A stretch of 64,000 bases of DNA, from positions 136,118,508 through 136,182,507 of the forward strand of contig CM067374.1 of NCBI GenBank assembly GCA_034401795.1. Direction: 5' to 3'. Every line of letters begins with the position of its first letter. Within the stretch, counting starts at the first letter, position 1. Shown piece after piece: positions 17,650-29,600 of this stretch. The position numbers and the translations under genes were made by a program. The DNA comes from Chaetoderma sp. LZ-2023a (lineage: Eukaryota; Mollusca; Caudofoveata; Chaetodermatida; Chaetodermatidae). A model generated the notes under the pieces. The model was not told the DNA's origin, searched no databases, and saw nothing but the letters and a program-made list of their open reading frames with translations.

Positions 17650-20600
17650 GTCAGAATCCACACATACTAACACACTCGTCAGCCACAGAATCATACTAAT
17701 ATATGCCCACTCACATAGCTCCACTGTTCATGGCTCCACTGTCACATGTTACTTGCAGTTCTTTGATCTTTTGCTATATGTGACGTAACATTACAAGACG
17801 GTTTGTGTCCACCAATAAGATTTCAACTTACTTCGCTCGATAGATGAGACTTCATCCGGTGACCTAATATACAATCACAACACCAACGATGGTGATGCTG
17901 TTGAACTGGAAAAAGAAATTTGCACAGATTTGCAATCGTTTTGCTCTAAATGAGTTATCTCAGAAACAGAAACCGTGTAGACTGGTTTTCGGTAACAAAA
18001 ACCCTAGGTTGGCTTACGCGCATGTGTAAATTTGTGTACTTCCTTTATTGCTTATCGAACAATTTCATTGGTGGAAGTTGACTGACCCCAGCTGATTAAC
18101 ATTTAGGAAGTTTCGTGAACTTTAAATATATTAAAACCCTGCAAGCATGGTACTCAATACGGGAGTGCAGCACGAGGGTGAGGATCGTGCAATAGGACAA
18201 TGCAGCCACAGGTGCACAGACACATGCATGCCAGCATGGATGCGCACACGCACACATATACACTCATTAACCAGATATGCTCGCTCAGACACATGCCACA
18301 GTCATGCTTGCACATGCGCTCAGTCACATGCCACACTCAGACTTGCACACTCACTCAGACACATACCACACTCAGACTTGCACGCTCGCTCAGACACATG
18401 TCACAGTCACACTAGCACGTTCTCTCAGACACGTTACAGTCACACTTGCACGCTGGTTCAGACACATGTCACAGTCACACTTGCACGCTGGTTCAGACAC
18501 ATGTCACACTCACACTTACATGTTCTCTCAGACACATGTCACAATCACACTTGCATGTTCTCTCAGACACATGTCACAGTCACACTTGCATGCTGGTTCA
18601 GACACATGTCACAGTTACACTTGCATGCTGGTTCAGACACATGTCACAGTCACACTTGCACTCTCGTTCAGACACATGTCACAGTCACACTTGCACATTC
18701 TCTCAGACACATGTCACAGTCACAGTTGCACGTTCTCTCAGACACATGCCACAGTCACACTTGCACGCTGGTTCAGACACATGTCACAGTCACACTTGCA
18801 CGCTTGTTCAGACACATGCCACACTCACACTTACATGTTCTCTCAGACACATGTCACAGTTACACTTGCACGCTGGTTCAGACACATGTCACAGTCACAC
18901 TTGTACATTCTCTCAGACACATGTCACAGTCACACTTGCACATTCTCTCAGACACATGTCACAGTCACACTTGCGTGTTCTCTCAGACACATGTCACAGT
19001 CACACTTACATGTTCTCGCAGACACATGTCACAGTCACACTTGCACGCTGGTTCAGACACATGTCACAGTCACACTTGCGTGTTATCTCGGACACATGTC
19101 ACAGTCACACTTGCATGTTCTCTCATACACATGTCACAGTCACACTTGCACGCTGGCTCAGACACATGTCACAGTCACACTTGCATGTTCTCTCAGACAC
19201 ATGTCACAGTCACACATGCATGTTCTCTCAGACACATGTCACAGTCACACTTGCACGCTGGTTCAGACACATGTCACAGTCACACTTGCATGTTCTCTCA
19301 GACACATGTCACAATCACACTTGCATGCTGGTTCAGACACATGTCACAGTCACACTTACATGCTGGTTCAGACACATGTCACACTTGCGTGTTATCTCGG
19401 ACACATGTCACAGTCACACTTGCATGTTCTCTCATACACATGTCACAGTCACACTTGCACGCTGGTTCAGACACATGTCACAGTCACACTTGCATGTTCT
19501 CTCAGACACATGTCACAGTCACACATGCATGTTCTCTCAGACACATGTCACAGTCACACTTGCACGCTGGTTCAGACACATGTCACAGTCACACTTGCAT
19601 GTTCTCTCAGACACATGTCACAATCACACTTGCATGCTGGTTCAGACACATGTCACAGTCACACTTGCATGCTGGTTCAAACACATGTCACAGTCACACT
19701 TGCATGCTGGTTCAAACACATGTCACAGTCACACTTGCATGCTGGTTCAGACACATGTCACAGTCACACTTGCATGCTGGTTCAGACACATGTCACAGTC
19801 ACACTTACATGCTGGTTCAGACACATGTCACAGTCACACTTGCATGCTGGTTCAAACACATGTCACAGTCACACTTGCATGCTGGTTCAGACACATGTCA
19901 CAGTCACACTTGCATGCTGGTTCAGACACATGTCACAGTCACACTTGCACGCTGGTTCAGACACATGCCACACTCACACTTGCACACTCGCTGAGACACA
20001 TGTCACAGTCACACTTGCACGCTGGCTCGGGCATCAAGACTCATCCCATTTTATCATTACTTAAACCTAAGTACTTAATCTAACCTGAGTAGGGTTGGGC
20101 GATATTGCTCAAGGTATGACGATATCGGTATCTCATTAAAATACCGCGGTATCACGATATATCGTCATTTGGGTGAGGTGTGGAGTTAGGGTGTAAACAT
20201 AGAATAACATGTATTTCAAATTGGTGGTGTCTGCAAGTTATTTTCATTAAATTTGTTGCATTGAAACCGTAAATTAAGATCGCCATGATTACCATTTCCG
20301 CATATTTAATACACGGAATTCCACACTTTGACACCCTTCAATATACAGTTTAAAGCAACGAGTGTAATGCAACTAACCCATCACAAATAAGAAAAATAAA
20401 GGATTTTCTTCTGTTCTTGTGTTGTATTTTATGTTATCTTTACCTCACGCTTTACCTCACGACAACTGTCAAAAGATTGAGCAAGGAATACGCATTAACT
20501 TCATCTCGCAGAAAGGAATTCTGCAGAACGAAATCTGATTGGCCGCCGTATCATACTTGAGCCAATCAGAATTCACTCTGCAGAATTCCGACAGCTGTTA

Positions 20601-23600
20601 TCACGGCCGCTGCTAGCATAGACGATGCAAATTAATAAAATAACACTGCATGATTTTGAACGAGAACGAGCGTGAAGACTGGAAACAATTATATCAGATT
20701 CTATTTGTAATATTAAATACTAATTTGCCCCATTGTAGACCTATTCAAATTCGCTCACTACTTAGCGGGTTTATCCATTGATCTCAAGGCGTAGCCGGGA
20801 TGTGTGAAATTAACCCAGTTAACTCTGCAGCCAAGCCTGCCACAACTGATAGAAAACTGGAAATAATTAGGCCTAAATTCTTTATTTTAAGGACGTTTCT
20901 CACTTAGAATAAATCGGTAATGTTATATGTGGAATGAATTTTGATCTGATTCGTTTAAAAATGCTAAATATATTGTATAAAGTAACATAAAATCGTATAA
21001 CGGTAAAGCAAGAGATTAACTGCCCCCTCACCCACCGTTCCAAGCTGTGGTATTGATAAGGGATTATGTGTGTGTGGTTTCCTATCGACCTCAAAAGTTT
21101 TAAAGTTTAAATCTTTCACGGTCAGAAGAATGTTTAACCATGCAGATCAATGACTAATGGATAAATAGCTTGACCTGTAGTAATGACGTCATCAGAATGA
21201 AATGTGGGTAGTGCAAATGGTATTCCCCACTGACTAATACTCAGAATGAGGCAAGAAAAAACATGGCGTCGTCTATTTATGCAATTATGAAAAGTGAACA
21301 ACAAAGGATTATTTTGTACTTTAAATCATTTTATTAGCGCAAACAAACCAAGAATTAAATGAACACAGATTATTTTGGAGTTTATTAAGTTTTTATTACC
21401 TTAGACAAAGACTAGATTATTACTTAAAGACTATTACTGGACCGAATAGAGGTAAGAGTATGACATTTCTAACTTAGTTATTTATATTATGCTCACAGTT
21501 AAAAGTGCAATATCGTCCTGTCGGTATTGACGATATTTACGATTTTTCGTAATTATGACGATTTCGGTACCGGTATTCGGTATATCGCGATATTGACGAT
21601 AATATCGAAAAATCGCCCAACCCTAAACCTGAGTACTCTAACTACCCAGGTAGTTGCCTAAACTCGCCTATACTGTCACTCTGGTTCGACAGGACACATC
21701 TTCTCTAAACATATTTTGAAGCTTGTTGGTGTGGTCCCAAAGATGTATGTCAATGGTGAGTTCAAAAGCTAAAATGGAACAGCTTTCAGAAGCATTGTTT
21801 TTAAAATAGATAGTTTGAGCCCACTGCAGCCCGATAAAAAATATCAACGAATCAGGTATTGGGCAAATTTTGCTTGTTTCTGTTTGCCAGCTGAGTCGAG
21901 AATTGAAAGCCTTCCATGCGACAGATGAACATCCATTGGATGCATCCACATTAATGTCTGCTCCAGTTATCCATCACCTGGAGCACTGCTCTGATGAACA
22001 GAAACATGTGTTTGCAGCGTGCACCAACAGTACTATGGATATAAAGCAGGTATCTATATCTTTAATGTTAAAGTCAGTGGATTCTGCAGTGACATTGAGA
22101 AATGTCCATTTGCAGAATATTTTTGAAGATTTACCACTGTAAGGCCTACTGTAGCTCATTAACCGTGCCAGTCATTCCTGTGGTAAATTTTCAAAAGTAA
22201 TTTTCTCTTGGCCTGCAATTGGACGTTAAAGGTGGCATGATGAGTTAATTTAGTCAAACCCCGACAATATAGTGGGACCAATCCATGTTCGTTTTCAGTA
22301 ACTTGCCATTGGGATTCCAGGTATTGTTGTTGAGAACGACCAAACTTTATCACTCTTAGGTCGTGTTCTCACTGGAGAGTTAATCAGGAATAACGCCATA
22401 CCTCAGTCTTGCGTTACGCCGGTTAAGTCTCTAGTGAGAACACGGCCGCAGCTTGATAAAAAAACATTCACTCAATACATTAAACTTCTCATTCAGCCAG
22501 CGGTGACCAAGAGCTCGTTCAGTGGGGAAAATTTTGCAGAGCGCTCTGAGAGCTTCGCAGAGCTGAAAATAGTTTCCCATACCAAAAGATATGTTTTGTT
22601 AGAGCGCTGCTATTTCGCGAAACATGTTTGGAGGTGACTCGCGAAAACAAAACATTGTTTTTAATCTGTGACGTAATTGCACGCAAAACATCATGTCACA
22701 TAGGCATATGTTATGTCATAAGCGTAACATGCAAAGGATGCTGGGGGAAGTGCTCTTTTTAAACAGTTTCATTCGGTATAGAATAGTTTTGTTAGAGACC
22801 GTTCTAAAAGAGTGACCTACGTTTTGTAACTATTTTTTGCACCTCTTATCAAACATAAGGCTGGCCTGATTGTTATGCAGACAACGCACAGTGGTTGTTA
22901 TTGAGTACTGCCATCTCTTGTCTACCTGTAGAACAATCACGCAATGATTTTCTGGCCAAATGAGGAGATCGATGCATTGAGGAAATTGTTTTATATTCAG
23001 CTAAGAGAGATTAGTCAATACTAGGCTTGTGCAATTATTGCTTTGAGTAATCACGATCGATTATTTAAGAATAATTGTTATTACTCAATTAATCAGCTTG
23101 GGTACAAATTACCCAGAGATAACAACAAAAGCGTATTAATGAACAAAGCTGCAATGGTGTTTAGAAATGTTAATTTGCAGGCCAAGAGAAGACTATTTTT
23201 GAAAATGTATCACTGAAATCCCTGACTTGATTCTTGAGCCAGTCATTCCAGTGATATATTTTCAAAAATAGTCTTCTCTTGGCCTGCAAATTAACATTTC
23301 TAAACACCATTGCAGCTTTCGTCATTAATATGCTTTTGTTGTTATGTCATGGCTACAAATGGAGATATTATTCAACTGAGCAAAATGTAATTTCGCTTCA
23401 AGAGATATATTTACCTCCCTAACACTATGATATTTCCTAAATATAGACCTTCACTCAATAACCCCAGAGTAAAAAAGATAAGTGCCCTTATTGGGCAGGT
23501 AGACAGGTTACAGTCAGCCAGATGCCGGCCCCATCCTGACGCATGCGCAGACTGTCACTGCCCCTTTCTTGACTATTGGGCTGAACTACAGGCATGTGCT

Positions 23601-26600
23601 CTTTTTTTTTCAATGCTTGTGTTTTATTACTACTTGCTTAGTTTTTGCTAAATTTTCTATCTAAAAGTTGTTGTAGAGTCTTGATTATCATGTCTGATCA
23701 TCATATTCCATCTGAGGCCACTTCAGGACTGAGTTATCAGGTGATCTACACTACAATTATGTTTTAATTACGTCTTAATTATGCGGTGTCACCTATTTCC
23801 GTGACATGGTATAGATGTTATATGTGCCCAGAAAACTGGTAACTTTATTATCTGGCGCCATAAAATGCTAATATCTCCTTATGCTTGTGTCCACAGGTTC
23901 CTGTAAGGAGGTTTGTACACATCTAAAGAAGTTTGTCTCCACTATTTCCCTATAAATGTTAGGAAAAAAGACTGCCCAGAATGATATAGGCTCCCATAAG
24001 AGAGAGCTTGTTGTTCTGCCCTCTGGTCCCGCCCTTCCCGTTATAAGTTAGTGAGTGGTGACGAAGAGTGGTTGTCTGGTGGAGCTTCCATGAGCAGGAC
24101 GTGGTGGTATGCTTTTGCTAAAGACGCAGGTAATCTAGTTATGCTTTATGGCTCTGTAAAATATTTGAAAATATTTGTGATTATTTGCTGCCAATATTTT
24201 TTCAGTCATACTGTTTATCTGTAACATTATCATGAGCTATTACTGTGTTCATTTACTGTGTAGTATGCTCTTGTATTTATACAATTCATCTTACACCTGG
24301 ATGCTGTTCGTCTATTTCTATTTATGGATATTATGACATCATAATCAACCTTATTATTATTACTATCCACTGTGAGGCTGGTTGTTCATCTTTCTCACCG
24401 TCGTGTTTAGGCCTATAGGTGAATTTTTTCTCCTTTATGAGTTATTTAATTTATTTAATTATAAAAGAATCTTTAACCCACTGTCGTTGTCTTGTCCCTT
24501 TTTTCAGAAGCCTTCTGGTGTTGGTTGTAACCGCTCTTATCAAGCCCAAGTTTTCTCCTCACTTGTGTGTAAAATGTTCACCTCGTGGTCTATTATTAAC
24601 ATGTGATGTCTGTACACAGTGGGGGGGGGGGGGGGATGACTTATTCCCTGAACTCTTGTCATTACAGGCGAAGGATAAGGTGTCGGAGGAGAAGTGTGCG
24701 AAGAAGAGTGTAAGTGATAGGGTAAGATAAAGGTCTCTGTTTCTTCGGAAATGGAGTCTTTCAGGTTGGAAATGATGGGGGAGATGAAAAAGACAATAAA
24801 AGATTGTTGCTTCGCAGCATGCTCCCTGGGCCGAGTACTTTATTGTCTTCTTCATCTGCTTCCGAGCAGAAAATCGCCCACCGCTGATTCTGGTGTCCGT
24901 CGTGGTCTGAAAATGTTTCAGAATTAGTGGTGGCTTCAGTAGATCTTGGAAGAGCCGCCGACTTGCCAATGGATCCTGGAGCAGGTTTATATGATCATGG
25001 CAGCAGGATTGCCGCGCCATTAGATCGTGGACCGGGGCCGCTGGACACAGGCTCGTGCCTAGAGTGTCCACACCCGAAAGGTACCGCCACCTCTTATGGT
25101 ACCTTGCCTGGCCAGCCCGGGTTAGCCCTCTTTGCTAGCCCAGAGGCAGTGTATGATGGCCAGGAGGAAGAGGATTTTCTGCTGGGTTCACCCGTTGAAC
25201 CGTGGACATGGAAACGGAGAATCGTGCATCCCTCACGGGGAGCACGGCCAATTTTTTCCATGGAACTACTCCCGCAGGGGTAGCCTTCATGGCTCAAAGG
25301 ATGGCCTGGGTTGGAGTGGATGACCACCGTTTCTGTATACGGCGGCTGGTCCGGGCCATGGTGTGGTGGATTACACTCTGCACGCTTCCATGGCGCCGGC
25401 TCATGGCTTTTCAGCCGTGGTGTAAGACATGCCTGCTCTCTCGGGCCTGTATGTTTTCCACGGCCTGCCAGGAGTATCCACGGCTTCAGCTACGTTTACA
25501 CCTGATAGTTCTGTAGAGGATGATGAAGGCCTGTGCCTTGTCGAGCACTCACAGGTGGCCACAGAGGACTGGTCTGATGCGTGCCAATGGCTGGTAAGTG
25601 TTAGGTCAGAGCTCTTGTGTAGAACAGTCGGCAAGCCAGCATGACCAGCACCCATGGTTGGCTGGAAAGCCGGCAGTTACCGCTATGCCATCTCTGCCGT
25701 TAGCAGAACATATAGTTGATATGTTCACGGCGGCAGAGATGTCCATTAACCCTAATGGACCGCTTATGAAGCCCCCACCCCCCCCCCCTCCGTGATGTGG
25801 CGAGGCAGTGTATCATTGCTGGCCAATACCAGTCATACGGTACAATGCCCAAGCCGAGCGCTGATGATCACGCAGCGCTTGGCGAGGACACGCAGCCAGG
25901 CTCCCGTTTTAACGGGAGGCAGAGGAGAGCTCGAGAGCGTCCATAGCGGCGCATGTCTCACAGCTGTTATAGGGTGTAGTAACAGCGTCTGCATCGCACC
26001 AAGCAATCCCTGTCTCAGTTCAGAGAGCCATCCAGGATGGTATTAACCTAGCTCTGGATTGCATGACTAGGGCAGTGACTAGAAGTGGCAGGGTGAGACG
26101 CACATTTGCTGTAGATAATTTGTCCGTCTCAGGATTTGTACAACAGGCTGCTGTGGATGCCTATGTCAGGTCCTGGTCTCTCCAGGAGACAGTCACTCTA
26201 GTCAACAATCAGAGGGCGCTATATGAACAATTTGAGGTGCTTCGTAGGCTGCTGTGGATGCCTATGTCAGGTCCTGGTCTCTCCAGGAGACAGTCACTCT
26301 AGTCAACAATCAGAGGGCGCTATATGAACAATTTGAGGTGCTTCGTACTGTCCACAGCGGGGCCGAGGTGGCACTGGTCAGGTCAGGTCAGAGGCCAGCC
26401 ACCGGCGCAGCATAGGTCATGGCCACACCAGCACCGGCCTGCAGTGGGGGGGGGGGGGGGCCCAGGCGCCTCAAGTGCAGGCAGCCGCCGGCACACGCCA
26501 TAGTGCACAAGGATCTGGTTGTGGTAATCATGCCTGATGGGCCGATTTCCACAAGAACCAAACCAATGCTAGAACCAGAGACAGTCCCACTCTTGCACCG

Positions 26601-29600
26601 CTTATGTCCACCTCTCTCCCTAGGTGGACCTGTGAGAGGTCGATTGACCTTCCACAAGCAGGAGTGGGAGCGGTTAACCCAGGACCACTTAGTCTTGCGA
26701 TGGCTTTCAGCCGGGTACCAGCCCGACTGGGCGATAGGCCCACCATCGCACCTGTCTCTGGTTCCAATCTGGATTCAAATTCCAAGAGATCCAGATCAAC
26801 GGTTGTGTATAGAGGAAGAGATAAATTCCCTCATATAAAAAGGAGCAATTCAACTGGCGCAAAATTGCCCGGGCTTCTATTCAACAGTGTTTCTAGTGAC
26901 AAAGAGCACTGGTGGGTGGAGACCAATTCTCAACCTCAAGCCATTGAACAACTTCATAGACACACCGAGTTTCAAGATGGAAACAGTCAAAATGGTGTTG
27001 GTGGGGTTGGAGAAGGGAATGTGGATGGCGTCAATAGATCTGAAGGATGCTTATTTCCACATTCCAATTGCGAAGAGTTTTCGTCAGTAACAGATTCGCA
27101 TTCCAGGGCCGACAGTGGGAATTCAAAGTTTTACCGTTCAGAATTTCCACAGCTCCTCGGGTCTTCACCAGGGTGGTTCTTGCAATAACAGCATACCGCC
27201 GCAGGAGAATCATAGCAGTCCACACTTACATAGACGATTGGCTGTTAAAAGCACACAATCAGGAAAGTCTTGCAGCAAATCTGGAGATAGTTTTGAAAAC
27301 TCTCACAGGCTTAGGCTGGGTAATAAACTTTCAGAAATCAGAGTTGACTCCATCCCAGAAGTTTGTTTACCTGGGAATGTTCTTCGATATAGAGATAGGG
27401 TATGTTTATCCTACTCAGGAGAGAGTAGAAACACGCATCTCAGTAATATAGTCAGTGTGCAACAGTCATCATGTATGGGCACGGGTTTACTTGAGAATGC
27501 TGGGGTTGATGGTTTCTCTGGAACCAGTCATTCCACAGGAGGCCTTGTGCAGGTGGCCTATCCAGTTATTTCTCATGACACAGTGGGCCCAGAGGACAGG
27601 TTTCCTGGACTCAGAGGTGTCAGTGTTGGAACCTCTTATTCACCACCTTCAATGGTGGATGAAGAGAGAGAATCTCCTGGCGGGTGTGATGCTCACCCCA
27701 CCCTACCCTCATATAACGATGTACACGGATGCATCAATGGGGGGGGGGGGGACCTGGAAGAAGCCACAGTATCAGGGTTTTGGAATCTGGAACAGTCAGT
27801 CACAGAAACATATAAATCTACTGGAATTACGAGCAGTAGTTCTGGGCCTGGAACATTTCTTAAAAGAAAGTTCAGGGCAAGATTGTTCTAGTTCAACTCA
27901 ACAGTAGTGACTTACATAAACCACCAGGACAGAACGAAGTCGCCCAGTCTCTGTATGATGACTTGGAAACTGCTTTGCTGGTGGTGTCTAGATCATATGA
28001 GCACCTTGAAGGCAGTTCGCACTCCGGGAAGGCTAAATCTGTTAGCAGACTCATTGAGCCGAAGGATGAGTGTTTTGCCTACGGAATGGCAACTAAATTA
28101 ATGTGTGTCGGATCATCTGTTCGACCCCTGGGGGAAACCCCACATAGATTTGTTTGCAACAAACAAGAATGCGAAGATGACGACGTACGTCTCCGATTCC
28201 TGATCCAAGCGCTTACGCAACAGATGCGTTAACTATCAGTTTGGAGGGAATGTATGCATACGCATTCCCACCAGCAATCTTGATTCCAAAAGTTCTTCAG
28301 AAAATGAGACAGGAGGAGTGCCAAGTGCTTCTGATCACCCCAAATTGGCCACGCCGATCATGGTATACAGATCTGCTGAACCTTGTAGTCTGCAATCCGG
28401 TTCCTCTGCCTCTGATGGACAATATTATTTTCCAGGGTAAGTCCCTTCACAATAACCCATCAATGTTCTAATTGACTGCATGGCTGTTGTCAAGGAATCT
28501 AAAGTTAAGGAGGGCTTTTGTGAGCAAGCAGCCGTGTTTATGGCAAAAGCCAGAAGGGGGGTCAACTTCCAGAGTATATAACTATAAAATCAATAGATTT
28601 GCAGAATGGTGCTCAGAGATGTTAATCCAATGGATGCATCTATTCAGGTAGTAGCCAATTTCCTCTGTCACCTGTATGATGCCTATAGCCATTTCTCTGA
28701 AAAATGTTGACACTTAAAACTGTATTTCTAATTGCTGCGGTCTCTGCAAGACGGAGAAGCAAGATTCATGCTTTATCCGCAGAGGCAGACCGTTATGTTT
28801 GATCCTAATTCAAAAGCATGGTGTCCACTGTCCAGTCCACGCATTAAACAGGTACAAACAACGTACACAGGAATGGCGGACAGACCCATCCTCGTTATGG
28901 TTGTCATATTAACCCCATGGCAGGGCCTTAAAAGACACTATATCTAGGTGGATTGTGGAATGTATTCAATTTTGCCACAAATCCGCCACTGGGAAACAAG
29001 TTGACTTAGCCAAGGCTCACAGTGTTCATGGCGTAGTGGCTTCCACCCTGTTTAAAGGGGTGCCGGTGGATGACATTATGCCAGTAGCACAATGGCACTG
29101 TGAGTCAAGTTTTACTGACCATTACTTCTGTGACACCACTAATCCTCTTGCCTTATCGATATTCAAGATGATTAGGTGTATGTATTGTAGATAAGTTGCA
29201 CTTGCTGTCTTCAGACAGTACACTTTAATTGTGGAAACGACCGCATATTCGTGTATCATATTTCCTTCACTGATGTGGACTGGATGGATACAGCTTACAT
29301 GCATAAGGTCAGTACTGCCTTTTGTTGTTACATAATTTATTGTCATGATGTATTACCCGTATTTAACAAGAATGTAACTGTACCTGTGTATTATGTGGTT
29401 CATTTATTGACAGTATACGAAATGAAGTCTTTCATCTCGTGTCCTGTAGTACTTAGCACCAGTACTTAGAGAGCGTATGGGACATTGAGGTCATAGCTTC
29501 TTTCCCAAAAGGAGGGTGTGGGAGCACATTTGACATACGGTCATTACTCTCACCATTGGTTGTGTTATCCGATGTTCAAATCATTGCCTAATTGTGTGTC

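Noticed and set aside
18147..20083. Three overlapping + strand ORFs of 545-615 codons
   Set aside because: They are the three frames of a 35-bp satellite; composition is pure repeat, with no domain and no start context.
24559..25071. 170-codon minus-strand ORF
   Set aside because: Antisense to the DIRS ORF1 region and GC-driven; no recognisable domain.
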